NCBI GenBank assembly: GCA_021613375.1
Contig: CM038720.1
Coordinates: 8,150,462-8,214,461 of the forward strand
Length of the DNA stretch: 64,000 bases
Direction of reading: 5' to 3'
DNA from: Megaleporinus macrocephalus
Taxonomy: Eukaryota; Chordata; Actinopteri; Characiformes; Anostomidae
A model generated the notes under the pieces. The model saw only the letters and a program-made list of their open reading frames with translations. It did no database searches and had not been told where the DNA came from. Shown here piece by piece: positions 23,301 to 34,808 of the stretch. Positions within the stretch are counted from its first letter, which is position 1, and the number at the start of each line of letters is the position of its first letter. Position numbers and translations under genes: made by a program.

Positions 23301-24519
23301 ACAGTTGCAGGCTGTGTGGAGGTGATTGGAGACTAAAAGTTTAAACTCACTGAGTGGCATTCTTCTTAAGGTCGAGTTACACTTCTATGCAGTGACCAGT
23401 GCAAGTGACCCAGTGATGCTGTTGTGAGTGTGTATACTTGTGCATTAGCGTCTGCATTGTTCTGCAATTACATCTCCAAAACACTAGTTGGCGATGGGCT
23501 TTCTTTGAGCTATTGTTGAAACTATTAGCTGTGGAATCACAGTTACTTTTACTGAATGTTTAACTAAAAGATCTACAATGGAGTCTGAGCTTTTTCAATC
23601 TGAATTTAGGCAAAGCTGGAAATACGATGCTCATAAATGGACCAATCACAGTTGTCACTGTGCCACTAGGTATAGCTGGGAAGGTGGTGGTCGGGTTATA
23701 CGCAGTACCTACACCTTGACTTACAGCATAGATTTGATGCAGAAGCATAAACTGGCCTGTACTCTCATTACTCCTATCGAGAGGATATTCACATAAAACC
23801 AGCACAAGAGATACTTAGAAACGAGCCGAGAGAGAATTGACTTTAGTTTTTAATTACTAGCTCTTCTCATCTCCTTGGCTAATCCTCACCACTGGAAGCT
23901 CAACTGGGAGAAGAAACGGATCTCCTTTGGATACATCTTGCAAAAGACAAAGACAGAAATAAGATGTTCCCACAAACTGAGTTTGAGCCTGTAATCTCTG
24001 AAGGAGCTCTGGGCAGCTGGCTGTGCTTCGTTCCCAAACGCTGCTGACCTGCCACTGACCTGGCTGAACGTGTGAGATGGGAGTGGAGAGCCATTTACCT
24101 GGAGGGCATAAGCACTCGTTTCCCTGTTTGGGGCAGTGTGCCCAAAGTACTCACTGTAGACAAAACAACAAAGCTGTTCTGATGTTTGGGTGATGCTCTT
24201 AAGTTTCTGGACGGTTCTAGGTTTGGATGTACTGTTGGAGATAAACAAAGTAACTTGGTAGTACTTTCCTAAAGAACCTACACGACACCTACATAAGGCT
24301 TTCATGGCTACAAACAAACATTGGTTTTGATGTGTTTTCACGTCAGAAAGTTATGACACGCTTGCTGGAACTCTCCTGTTGTTCTGTCTCCATCCCTCAT
24401 TGTGGAGCCTACACTGTTTGGGATGTCAGTTATTATCTGAAGCCATCATTGAGCTCAGTCTTTAAGAGCAGCATGACATCTTACGCCACCAATCTAATCT
24501 TCTGTGTTCATAGCGCTCT
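23301..24519. other. No gene seen
   Basis: About 1.2 kb without tandem repeats. The 151-codon minus-strand frame (23886-24341) has no recognisable domain and no start context that sets it apart. Possibly old transposon sequence; not assigned. Confidence 0.4.
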
Positions 24520-25150
24520 TAACATTCTTAGCTGTGAAACCCTTGTAGGCCTCACAACCCTGCTTGCTCTGTCTGCCCCAGGACCTGCTAGCTTCACACC
24601 TCAAAGTTTCTAGCTTCTGCTGCTTCTAGCTTCTTCCCTGCTAGCTTTAGCCCCTGGGACAGAAGCCTGCACGGGAGAAGCTATCAGGGGCTGAAGCTAG
24701 CAGGGGCTGAAGCTAGCAGGCGCTGAAGCTAGCAGGCGCTGAAGCTAGCAGGGGCTGGAGCTATTAGGGGCAGAAGCTAGCAGGGGCAGAACATTCTTAG
24801 CTGTGAAACCTTTGTAGGCCTTACAACACTGCTTGCTTTTTCTGCCCCTGGGCCTGCTAGTTTCACACCTCAAAGTTTCTAGCTTCAGCTGCTTCTAGCT
24901 TCTCCCCTGCTGGCTTCAGCCCCTGCTGGCTTCAGCTCCTGCTAGCCTCTGCCCCTGCTAGCCTCTGCCCCTTCTAGCCTCTGCCCCTGCTAGCTTCTGC
25001 CCCAATAGCTTCTGCCCCAATAGCTTCAGCCCCTTATGGCTTCTCCCCCGCTGGCTTCTGCTGGTTTCTACCCCTGCTGGTTTCATCCATGCTGGCTTCT
25101 GCTCCTGCTAGCTTCTGCCCCTGCTAGCTTCACTCTTTGCTAGCTTCACA
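24520..25150. repeat. Minisatellite with internal inversion (GCTAGC-rich)
   Basis: An ~18-bp unit reads GGGGCTGAAGCTAGCAG at 24680-24790 and as its complement, TAGCTTCTGCCCCTGCTAGC-like, at 24890-25145. Between them is a second copy of the leader (ACATTCTTAGCTGTGAAACC at 24519 and 24790, continuing about 115 bp to TTTCTAGCTTC). The same monomer is therefore present in both orientations. Confidence 0.85.
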
Positions 25151-26058
25151 TAACAAAAGCACTTATTCAGCTAGTTTCAGCTCTTTTTTAGTAAAACCTA
25201 GTTCGTTTTAGTAAATATGTTTCAGAAGCAGCAACGCTCAAAATCCTTCTACACCAGTCCTAAGCCTTAGTGGGATGGGATAAGTTTTACATGGTTAGCT
25301 GGAGGAATGTAATTTTACTACAGGACAAAATTGTTGACCAATTTGCTCAAGATAAGAAACAGCAGCGGAAATGTTTGGAATGAAAGGAAGGAGTGGCTAC
25401 TTGATTTACGTATTCCTGTCAACGGTAAAGAACATCAGTAACATGTGGCTCTGAGAAGTCGTTTGGTTTATTCTAGATTTGAACGCCGTACATCATAGGT
25501 TTGCCACAGACTTGAATGACCCCAGGTATCTGTCATGCACAAAGAAACTAAATTTATCTCTGAGCTTCTACATACTTGTGTAAACTCATTTTATAGGGGA
25601 TATGACAAAATATTTACACCCAATGTTCATTATATACGTTAGTTCAAGCTTCCATCCCCACAGGAGGGGCCAAAACGGAGGTGAACAACTATGGTAAACG
25701 CAATAAAGCTGAAAAGCTTGTTCTTCATCAGCTTTTTAATTGGATTTTTCATTCCATCTAAAATCTAGTAGAAAATTAAAATGAGAAACTGCTTAATAAG
25801 AAGTCTCTTGTCGTAACTTCTTTATTTGCCATCAAAATGAAGAAGTAGACCAGTTTAGAGTATATGCTTTATTCTTAAGGATAAGTCTAAACCTAACCCT
25901 AGTTCAACTGTCCCAGACCTGTATGGCCAGGTTGGTAGCTCCTGGGCTTGGGGCAGATTTCCTTGGGAGGTTCCTTCCATAAACTAACAGGTTTTGCTGA
26001 GCCATAGACTATGTGACGGTCATCTGTATAAACAAGCGTTTTAGCTGCCGAAGAAATA
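25151..26058. other. No gene seen
   Basis: A/T-moderate sequence with no tandem array, no recognised element ends and no coding signal. It includes a short G-run-rich patch near 25670. Confidence 0.4.
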
Positions 26059-26501
26059 AGAAATAAAAAATAAGATGTCAGTGTGGTCACTCCCCAGGTG
26101 AGAACACTTTGGGTTAAGTGTTTGGGTTATTGGAGATATTTGTGTTATTTGAACTTGAAATAATTAGTTTCTGGGAATAAAACTGCTAAATTATGTTTAA
26201 AACTTTAATTAATTGATCAATTGAGCGCAGGCCAAACACTAACTTTGTTTTAGTTAGAACAATATTTTTATTACAGTGTAGCCCACCAATAGAAGTGGCA
26301 CCATCATTAGAAGTGCATTCATTATGTGAACTTCAGGATGCAGCCACATTATACAAGTGTTGTGATAATAATAACAAAACACCAACGACACACTAGAAAT
26401 CTGGTTTATTAGTTTATTGAAAACCGACTAAGCTTCATAGTATTTTATGTTGGAGTTCTCACCTGGGGAGGGACCACACTGACATCTTATTTTTTATTTC
26501 T
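26059..26501. mobile_element. Palindrome-ended dispersed element, copy A
   Basis: A 47-bp segment at 26059-26105 (ending CCCCAGGTGAGAAC) is the reverse complement of 26455-26501 with one mismatch, bracketing a 349-bp interior. The interior matches copy B at 30161-30555 almost base for base. No coding capacity. It may be a TIR element or a repeat that acquired an inverted end. Confidence 0.75.
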
Positions 26502-27030
26502 AACATTTATGAGCATATTAGAGACTTTTTGAACATTTTGGGAACATTTATGAGCATATTAGAGACTTGTTTTAACATTTTGGGAACATTTATGAGCATA
26601 TTAGAGACTTGTTTTAACATTTTTGGAACATTTATGAGCATATTAGAGACTTTTTGAACATTTTGGGAACATTTATGAGCATATTAGAGACTTGTTTTAA
26701 CATTTTTGGAACATTTATGAACATATTAGAGACTTGTTTTAACATTTTGGGGACATTTGTGAGCATATTAGAGACTTTTTTGAACATTTTGGGGAACATT
26801 TGTGAGCTTATGTCTTTTTTTACATTTTGGGGACATTTGTGAGCATATTAGAGATTTTTTACATTTTTGGGGACATTTGTGAGCATATTAGAGACTTTTT
26901 TAAACATTTTGGGAACATTTATGAGCATATTAGAGACTTTTTTAAACATTTTGGGGACAATTGTGTGCATATTAAAGACTTTTTTGAACATTTTGGAGAC
27001 AATTGTGAGCATTTTGTTGGGACCTTTTGA
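26502..27030. repeat. 41-42-bp minisatellite
   Basis: The unit AACATTTATGAGCATATTAG plus AGACTTGTTTTAACATTTTGG repeats about 12 times with starts 41-42 bp apart (26511, 26552, 26594, 26636, 26677). It directly abuts copy A of the palindrome-ended element, as it also does at copy B. Open frames here (NILGTFMSILETCF) simply follow the repeat. Confidence 0.93.
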
Positions 27031-27190
27031 AACCTTTGACAATATGTGTATATGTTTAACATTCTTAAATTGTGGGACATTTTTTAATGACATTATGGGG
27101 AGGAAAGAATGTCCTACAAAGATCAGAATGTACATTTTTGAGTAAAAATAAAAATATTGAATATAAACTGTTGAAAAATACTGAATATAA
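27031..27190. other. A/T-rich spacer
   Basis: Transition out of the minisatellite; no gene. Confidence 0.4.
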
Positions 27191-27845
27191 AATTGCAGCA
27201 TGCTGCTGCTGTTGCGCTCAGTAACTGCTTCTGGGGGCTAAATAAGGCAGCGGTGAGGAAAGCGGACTGGCCACACAATGCGAGTGGCATTAATCTTCTT
27301 TGCCGCTCATACCGAGCATGGGCTGTGAAATTAAAGGCAGCGTCTCTGAAGTGATTGCCCTGGTGGGTTGAGGGGAAAAGAAGCAGACGTGCGCTCACAT
27401 GGCACAATTCAATTAGCGCGTATAATCATATTCTCAGCCGCCCCGTTATTGGGTTGTCGGCGTTTGCGCGCGACGACGCTGGAGCGGATCGAATGTTTGG
27501 AACAGATGTGTTCATTAGATGGAGCCTCGCACACTCCACAGGGATAATGCACTCAGACTTGGACGTCTGGCCCTCAAAAAGATGCACGCGGAAAGATTGG
27601 ATTTATACTGCAAGCGGCATTAAGACCAGAATTTGACTGATCCTCATCCAGCCGTTTGCCTCAGCTAGCCTGTAAATGGATTAGTGCGGCTAAATCTAAA
27701 ATAATGGTGACGTATGTCTGGAGATGAGGCCTGTCAAGAAGATAACAGTGGCACCAGAGCGGACTGAGACAGATCTTCAGAAGTGTTCTGCTTAGCATGT
27801 GAGTGTGTGTTTCTGTAGATGTATTTGGTAAACAAATTACCCCAA
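27191..27845. other. Non-repetitive GC/CpG island, candidate regulatory DNA
   Basis: Repeat-free and markedly richer in GC and CpG (27410-27610) than both flanking minisatellites. It carries homeodomain-like CAATTAGCG and CATTAAT phrases. The frame at 27355-27636 (93 codons) shows no domain. It stands out as a candidate conserved element between two arrays. Confidence 0.4.
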
Positions 27846-28570
27846 AAAACATGGACATTTTAACATTATGGGGACATTTTTGAACATTTTGACATTCATA
27901 TATTTGGACATTGGGGACATTTTCTGTACTTTCAGACTTAATAAGGACATTTTTGTACATTTTGACGTTTTGGGCACATTTCTGTAAAGTCAGACTTGGT
28001 GAGGACATTTTTGTATCTTTTGGGGACATTTCTGTACATTCAGACTTGGTGAGGACACTTTTGTATCTTTTGGGGACATTTCTGTACATTCAGACATGGT
28101 GAGGACACTTTTGTACATTTTGACATTGGGGACATTTTCTATACATTCAGACTTGCTAAAGACATTTTTGTATCTTTTGGGGACATTTCTGTACATTCAG
28201 ACATGGTGAGGACATTTTTGTACATTTTGACATTTTGGGCACATTTCTGTACATTCAGACTTTGTGAGGACATTTTTGTATCTTTTGGGGACATTTCTGT
28301 ACATTACGACCTTGTGTGGACATTTTTTACATTCAGACCTTGTGGGGACATTTTCAGAACATTGGGGGACATTCCTGTACATTCAAATATGGTGAGGACA
28401 TTGGTGTACATTTTGACATTGGGGATATTTTTTGTTTTGCATTCAGATATTGTGGGGCACTTTTGAACATTATTGACATTGTGGGGACATTTTAAAATAT
28501 TTAAGAACATATGGGGGATATTTCTGTACATTCAGACATGGTGAGGACATTCTGACATTGAGGGACATTT
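27846..28570. repeat. GGGGACATTT minisatellite
   Basis: Repeated phrases GGGGACATTTCTGTACATTC, AGACTTGGTGAGGACA and TTTTGTACATTTTGACATT form units of about 50 bp with variants. A lone GTGGGGACCAAATG phrase follows near 28665. Frames in both directions (MYRNVPKRYKNVLTKSECTE) are repeat artefacts. Confidence 0.9.
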
Positions 28571-28890
28571 GAGAACATGAGGTTAAAGTTTCATTTAGCT
28601 ACAATTAAGCAGAAGGACACAAACGCCCCACACAGGAACACAAAATGTGTGTTTGTATTAAAATTTTGTGGGGACCAAATGCCTCTAGGAGGTTGAACAG
28701 TTTAGATGGGACGCTTTCTCAAAAATATTGTATTCATTTCTTTATTTATTTTACATAACTTTTATTTCAAACAAATCTAAAGAGTGGTTTAGTCGTTGTG
28801 TTGCTGAGAAGAAGGTTCGGGTTGGCGTCAGCAGATACAGAAATACAAATGTACAGATACAGGCTTTGAACATAAGCCTCAGTGAATAAC
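28571..28890. other. No gene seen
   Basis: A/T-moderate spacer without recognised features. Confidence 0.4.
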
Positions 28891-29480
28891 TCCTAATTTT
28901 CCATGTTCAGCCAAAATTGGCCTCGACGTCACCCAAACCTCTGCGCCTCCTCGGCTCACTCTGAACGCGAAGGACCTGAGCGGAGAGTTATGAGCTATAG
29001 ACTCTCCGCATCAGGGCCGAGTGAAGAAATGTGCCTTGAGGTAAATTTAAAGTACACGACTACAGATAAGGCTTTGGCAGATCCAATATGTCAATGAATA
29101 TTTATGCAGGGAATTAAGTGAGCGGTCGGCTCTGAATGCTTAGCAGGTCATTCGAGCAGACCTTGGCCGGCAGTGGAGGAGGTAAAATACAGGAAAAACG
29201 CCTTCGCAGGGAACAGACTGAAGTTTTGTATAGCGATAGGCCGGCTGTCGCACTCAGTCACGCACCTTTATGGCCACCGGCGAAGGAATTTACCGCCTCA
29301 GCAGATTAACTGGGACCCATTTCCTGTTTTTTAAGAACACCAACACATTCGAGAGGGCCTTATGGAATTATTTATGATGTATGGAAAAAAGGCCAGGGCT
29401 GAATTTTTGATGATAATGCTTCGGGCCTGTTGTGGTGGTACAGCAGTTGGAAACTGCGTATTGTACATGCACATGAGTAA
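28891..29480. other. Non-repetitive island, candidate regulatory DNA
   Basis: Repeat-free DNA of mixed GC with CpGs scattered through 28920-29290, and an ATGAATATTTATGCAGG phrase near 29092. No reading frame with known features. Candidate conserved non-coding element. Confidence 0.35.
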
Positions 29481-30160
29481 CTTCTGTTAACAGCGTTACT
29501 GTATGAACAGCAGGACGTGGAGTTGCTAATTAAACCGTTTTATGCACCAATAAACCTTAAATATATACCACAGATGGGTAATTACAAGCATAGTGCTTTT
29601 ATTTTTGCAACACATGTAGAATTAAGACAAATGAAAATGCAGCGGCACGGCCCGGAAAGTGTGAAAATGCTTTGTATGCAAGTCAAGCCGTCACTCTCTG
29701 TTTGGCAACATGCCCATATTAAGAACTTTGAGTCGAAGCTGGTTTTCTCTGGTTTTCAAAAATAGCTGTGATCTCTCCACTGTGTGAACAAAATATACTG
29801 ATACATTGTGCACTCTGAACGTTTTCCTCCAAATATTGACAAGTCATCTGAATTAGAAAGTCATTAAGGAGCCAAAAACATAATTATTGCTGCATACCAA
29901 ATCTGAACGTTGAATTATCATCATAAATACTATGTACCTCAACAAAATAGCCCCCAAAAATAGTTGATAAGTTGCTTTGGTAGTTGGTAGTTGGAGTTCT
30001 TGAACTTGAACTTCAACCCCTTAAAGATCCAGAGCACACCATTGGGCCCAAAGTGTTACTAGCCAATTCTATAACTAAGAACGACCCAACCAGTTTACAT
30101 TATAGTGTTTGTAATTACTGGGTGAGTCTTAATGTTTGGGATTTTAAAGGGTTAAAAAAG
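29481..30160. other. No gene seen
   Basis: Mixed composition. The short frames at 29517-29765 and 29984-30205 have no domain; the second runs into copy B of the dispersed element. Confidence 0.4.
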
Positions 30161-30555
30161 TTTGGGTTAAGTGTTTGGGTTATTGGAGATATTTGTGTTA
30201 TTTGAACTTGAAATAAGTAGTTTCTGGGAATAAAACTGCTAAATTATGTTTAAAACTTTAATTAATTGATCAATTGAGCGCAGGCCAAACACTAACTTTG
30301 TTTTAGTTAGGTCAATATTTTTATTACAGTGTAGCCCACCAATAGAAGTGCACCATCATTAGAAGTGCATTCATTATGTGAACTTCAGGATGCAGCCACA
30401 TTATACAAGTGTTGTGATAATAATAACAAAACACCAACGACACACTAGAAATCTGGTTTATTAGTTTATTGAAAACCGACTAAGCTTCATAGTATTTTAT
30501 GTTGGAGTTCTCACCTGGGGAGTGACCACACTGACATCTTATTTTTTATTTCTAA
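30161..30555. mobile_element. Palindrome-ended element, copy B (left end missing)
   Basis: Starting at TTTGGGTTAAGTG, it follows 26108-26501 nearly base for base, including the right inverted end. The 47-bp left inverted end of copy A is absent. Its right end (CACCTGGGGAGTGACC) matches the left end of copy A exactly, whereas copy A's own right end has GGGAGGGACC. Confidence 0.88.
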
Positions 30556-30830
30556 CATTTATGAGCATATTAGAGACTTTTTGAACATTTTTGGAACATT
30601 TATGAGCATATTAGAGACTTGTTTTAACATTTTGGTTTTAACAAGTCTCTAATATGCTCATAAATGTTCCCAAAATGTTAAAACAAGTCTCTAATATGCT
30701 CATAAATGTTCCCAAAATGTTCAAAAAGTCTCTAATATGCTCATAAATGTTCCCAAATAGTTCAAAAAGTCTCTAATATGCTCACAAATGTCCGCAAAGT
30801 ATTTAAAAAACACGTCCTCACAGTGTCAAT
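30556..30830. repeat. 41-bp minisatellite with head-to-head inversion
   Basis: Two units in the same orientation as at 26.5 kb are followed by about four in reverse. At the junction, 30593-30623 and 30640-30670 are perfect 31-bp inverted repeats around a 16-nt loop, giving a strong cruciform or hairpin. Confidence 0.93.
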
Positions 30831-30904
30831 ATGTTAAACATTGTCCCCAGAAAGTCTGAATGTCCATGTGTCTTGGTGATATTTGTTTGCAAAAGCGATC
30901 TCAT

Positions 30905-31305
30905 GAGCAAAGGTGTCGAAAGTATTCACATTCATTACTCAAGTAGAAGTATATATACTAGGGTTTAAAAATACTTCTGTAAAAGTTGAAGTATCAACTG
31001 AAGCTTTTTACTCCAGTAAAAGTGTAAAAGTACTGCTTTCAAAACTACTTAAAGTATAAAAGTAAAAGTAATATAAGAAAAAAAAGCTATTAAGAACAAA
31101 AGCTTAGGCGGCACCACAGGGGTCTATAATGCACTAGCCCACCTTCCCAAAAAAAAACATTCTTCTAAAAGCCATAATGACTATAATGTTATATTAAAAT
31201 GTTAATGTTGATAAATTTGGGATGCGCTAGGCTTCCTGTTTCAGCTGCATAGACGCCCATTGAACATGAATGTAGTTTAGTACAATGTAAATATATTAAA
31301 GAAGC
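30905..31305. repeat. Dispersed teleost repeat, copy 1
   Basis: AAAAATACTTCTGTAAAAGT, CTTTTTACTCCAGTAAAAGT and a GGGGTCTATAATGCACTAGC segment are the reverse complement of 54860-55250. This style of 'paired AAGTA/TACTT' sequence is a common fish DNA-transposon derivative. The portion holding the 36-bp array in copy 2 is absent here. Confidence 0.8.
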
Positions 31306-31479
31306 ATATCTGTTACTACTGAACATTAACATGTGTTTCATGGAGCAGAAGATATGATGGCTAGTTGTCTATAAGTATTGTAATGAAGTCAAACTTCAAA
31401 GACATGTTATCAATAATTTTTACTGGAATGTAAATGTACATGAATGAAAACAAGCTGAAATGAAATAGGAGAAACGAGT
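31306..31479. other. Spacer
   Basis: A/T-rich, no recognised features. Confidence 0.4.
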
Positions 31480-31622
31480 AATTTTGAAGCACTTCTATTG
31501 GTCCATTCAGCGTAAAATTTGTAAACAAAGTAAAAGGTCATAGGCGTGTTCAAATGATGTAGAAAACTTAAAATCACCAAAAATGGAGATGCCTGTTTTT
31601 TATTAGATAGTGAAGATATGCA
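31480..31622. mobile_element. Right half of the TGCA-flanked MITE
   Basis: GAAGCACTTCTATTGGTCC, GTGTTCAAATGATGTAGAAA and a decayed end finishing AGATATGCA match the right half of the 17741-18001 element. The left terminus is missing. Confidence 0.8.
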
Positions 31623-31639
31623 TTATTAGTAGTAGTATT

Positions 31640-31719
31640 ACTATTTGTTGTCGTGGCAGTGGTTATTATTATTTATATAATTATCAATTATCATTATTAA
31701 TGTATTATTATTGTTGTTC

Positions 31720-31773
<54 letters not shown>

Positions 31774-31850
31774 TTGATATTAATAATTAATAATAAGAAA
31801 GAATCAATTATTATATAAATAATAATGTTAATAATAATAACAGAAGGTCT
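31640..31850. repeat. (AAT)n microsatellite region
   Basis: An uninterrupted AAT run at about 31721-31772, surrounded by ATT/AAT-rich degenerate sequence. Confidence 0.95.
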
Positions 31851-31977
31851 CATAAACACTCCTTTATCAAAGAACTCCAATTTTCAGGCAGTGGTTCAGA
31901 CTTTAAAGAGTTAACACACATATAGCACACATTTACCTCCTCATAGTCTGTCAAAGTCTAAAAACAAAGACGTGTGA

Positions 31978-31979
<2 letters not shown>
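31851..31979. other. Spacer
   Basis: No recognised features. Confidence 0.4.

Positions 31980-32021
<42 letters not shown>
31980..32021. repeat. (GT)n microsatellite
   Basis: A GT run of about 42 bp, interrupted only at its end. Confidence 0.98.
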
Positions 32022-32026
<5 letters not shown>

Positions 32027-32505
32027 AGAACACTTCCTTTACTCTACTGATTTTCATCCAAGCGCATCAGATGAGTTTTATTCCAGTGGATGCGGCTCAC
32101 AAGGCCCGCGTCAGTTTTCTCAGCAACTCGGCGCGTCTCCCAGACGCCTCTCAGCCCCACATTGATTTCTAGCTGCACTCAGCTGTTCAGCTCCTAATCA
32201 GCTCTTCAGCACGGACAGCGCGAAGAGGGAATTCCAAATAGGAGCGTCGGGCTTCTTTTTTTTATTCTCGCATTTTCTGACCTGCAAGCTTTAACCAGCA
32301 CTGTCAAGTTTTTGTTGGCCAACAAACAGATTTTCTTTTTGAAACTGGTTTCATGAACATCAAAGACTTGAAATGTCATTATAGTCAATTACCGTTCCTG
32401 ACACTTAAACCCAGCGAGTTCTTAATGACTTAGTTGCTCTGATCTTTGTCTGCTGTTATTCCACCTACGCCACGAACTACGCCACAGTCCAGTTAGAGAA
32501 AGAAA

Positions 32506-32509
<4 letters not shown>
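32022..32509. other. Non-repetitive stretch, no gene
   Basis: Moderate GC with CpGs near 32100-32260; no repeat or exon recognised. Possible conserved non-coding DNA. Confidence 0.35.

Positions 32510-32580
<71 letters not shown>
32510..32580. repeat. (TA)n microsatellite
   Basis: About 70 bp of uninterrupted TA, immediately next to a Tc1-type element that needs a TA target. Confidence 0.98.
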
Positions 32581-32583
<3 letters not shown>

Positions 32584-33080
32584 TACTGTTTAAAAGTTTG
32601 GGATCACAGTAGACTGTTCTTGTTTTCAATAGACTGACGGGTCTCTAAAGAAAGTTGTTTCTTTCTGGTCATTGTGAGTCGGTCAGCAAGCCATCAGCTG
32701 CTGATCTTCAGATACTAAACTAACCTAGAATGTTGTTCTCCCTTTTATACTCACTTATTAGTAGAATGTTTTTCAGCTGTGCATCACAATTGAGCAAGAG
32801 TGTCCTAACAACCAATTAACCCAATAACATCCTTAACTTGGATTGCCGGCCGTACCAGGAGATTTAGACAGAGGACTGAGAATTGCTGATAATAGACTAT
32901 ATGCTAAATAAGCCTCTATATAAAAATAGGCTTTAATACAAACATTTTTATTCTTTAAAAATCATCTGATACACTTACATTAATTGTGAAATGGACAATA
33001 CTGTTGGTGAATTGCATGAAAATTGCATGAATTGCATGAAATGAAATTCTAAAGTGATCCTAAACTTTTGAGCAGTAGTG
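32581..33080. mobile_element. Tc1-derived MITE, 500 bp, TA target
   Basis: The left end CACTACTGTTTAAAAGTTTG and the right end CCTAAACTTTTGAGCAGTAGTG are inverted repeats of about 27 bp with a few mismatches, bounded on both sides by TA. These are the standard termini of a fish Tc1-like family. No transposase remains. It landed at the edge of a TA microsatellite. Confidence 0.9.
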
Positions 33081-34204
33081 TATATATATCTGACCTCAGA
33101 CACATATTTGGTTGAATGTTAATAGGTTGTCTGGGTTACTGTCGTGCAAACATAGGGTTACTACACTCTCTTAAAATAGTCTATGTATTACGTTGTCTAC
33201 AGCTGCGTAAAATCAGTTTAACTGAGAAACCATGAGGAACTCTTATACTTACCAAAAAGTACCAAAAAGTACCAAAAGTTGTTTCTCATGAGGACGAAAA
33301 AAAAACAAGAAATTGGCCAAAAAACTTTGGTGAAAATGGTTTTTGAGCCTTCGTCTGCAGTGAAACTGAAGGAGCTTCTAGTTTATATTTAGAGTTTCTT
33401 GTCGCTGTTGTGTTAAATCTATTGGCAGTGCACAATCACAACCAACACCGACCAACTGTTCACTGTACAATACTTGCTCCAAGTGTGAAGTCAGCTTTTA
33501 TTCGCTGGGTTTGCAGTTCCACCTTAAATGATAAAGCTAACTGACACTCCATTTAAGGTGGAAACAGGAAAACTGGTGAATGAGAAGCTGAGCTGATGGT
33601 CAGTAGGAGTGAGTATTGTAGTGTGTACAGGTAACCTGTGGGTGAACACTGGCCATAGATTTACAGTCATAACATTAATGATGAGAGGCGAGTTGAGTGT
33701 TTGTTGCTGGTTAATCCACATAACTGTAAAAGAAAACCAAACCACAGACGTTTGGAAGCATGTACTGAGGTTGCCCCCACAGTTTTGTTTGTTTTTGTTC
33801 ATTTTCTTGAGCAGAAAGGCATCTGGATGAGATAGCAGCACATCTTACTCTTCAGTGAAAATGTGTGTTTGTATATATTCTCTCATAACATCATCTAAAC
33901 TAGAGCAGTACAGACTCCTCACCTCCATCTGGTCCATTCTGTTTTTCACTTGCTGCCCTCCATGTGGATTTTCTGAAAATTGTCAGAACAACATAAGTAA
34001 AACAACCTATTGGGTGATGAGGCACTCTCAACCTAGCCTCTATCATGTCCTGTGCCACTGCTGTACAGAACAACATCCACCACCCAAATCATATCTGGTC
34101 AACATCTGTTCTGTGATCAGAAAATGCCCAGTGATTAATAGAGTAGAAGAAAGCTGATTAAGCAGCAACAGATGGCCTTTAGTCAGTAATTGTACCTCCT
34201 GGAA
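33081..34204. other. No gene seen
   Basis: A three-fold ACCAAAAAGT reiteration lies near 33251-33278 and a hairpin at 33517 (listed separately). Overlapping frames on opposite strands near 33524-33841 are mirror artefacts without domains. Nothing else assigned. Confidence 0.4.
33517..33563. repeat. Perfect 14-bp inverted repeat (hairpin)
   Basis: TTCCACCTTAAATG and its exact complement CATTTAAGGTGGAA are separated by a loop of about 19 nt. This may be the relic of a TIR element reduced to its ends. Confidence 0.85.
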
Positions 34205-34454
34205 TATTCCAAAATTCTGTCTGAACCGACTGTACATCAACAAAATTCTGGCTGAACTGACTGTACATCAACAAAATTCTGGCTGAACTGACTGTACATC
34301 AACAAAATTCTGGCTGAACTGACTGTACATCAACTAAATTCTGGCTGAACTGACTGTGGACAGACAAAATTCTAGCTGAACTGACTGTAGACAGACAAAA
34401 TCCTGGCTGAACTGACCGTAGACAGACAAAATTCTGGCTGAACTGACTGTAGAC
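34205..34454. repeat. 31-bp minisatellite, block 1
   Basis: Units with ACAAAATTCTGGCTGAACTG followed by ACTGTACATCA or ACTGTAGACAG. The block is cut at 34454 by a hAT MITE and resumes at 34809. Confidence 0.95.
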
Positions 34455-34808
34455 CAGTGCTTAATTTGTAAAACATCAGGTAGTGGAACACTAAAGGTGG
34501 GGTGATCCAGCAAGTGGCAGTGAGAGAAAAGGTCCTGGAACGCGTAGGCACAACATTGCTTCAAGTGTCCATCTAACATAGTAGCAATCTATACAATAAA
34601 ATACTCCTAGCTTTGATCAATGCACTAAGGAGCTGCAACCATAAAATCTCAGAGATGCCACTGGACGAATAGCTTTTGGTGTCCTACAAAATAAAAAAAA
34701 CGTCAAAGAGGTGGTGGATCCACATAAATAAGTTCTGGAACACAGGTACCTGAAATATGAGAGGTGCCGGATCTTGTTCCAGCAAGATCCAGCACAAATT
34801 AAGCACTG
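34455..34808. mobile_element. hAT-type MITE (354 bp) inserted in minisatellite
   Basis: The termini CAGTGCTTAATTTGT and ACAAATTAAGCACTG are perfect 15-bp inverted repeats. The flanking 8-bp direct repeat CTGTAGAC (34447-34454 and 34809-34816) is a target duplication of satellite sequence. The CAGTG start and 8-bp duplication fit hAT. No coding capacity. The element is necessarily younger than the satellite unit it interrupts. Confidence 0.93.

Noticed and set aside
27661..28531. Cys/Lys-rich minus-strand frames
   Set aside because: Overlapping frames on both strands track the GGGGACATTT minisatellite.
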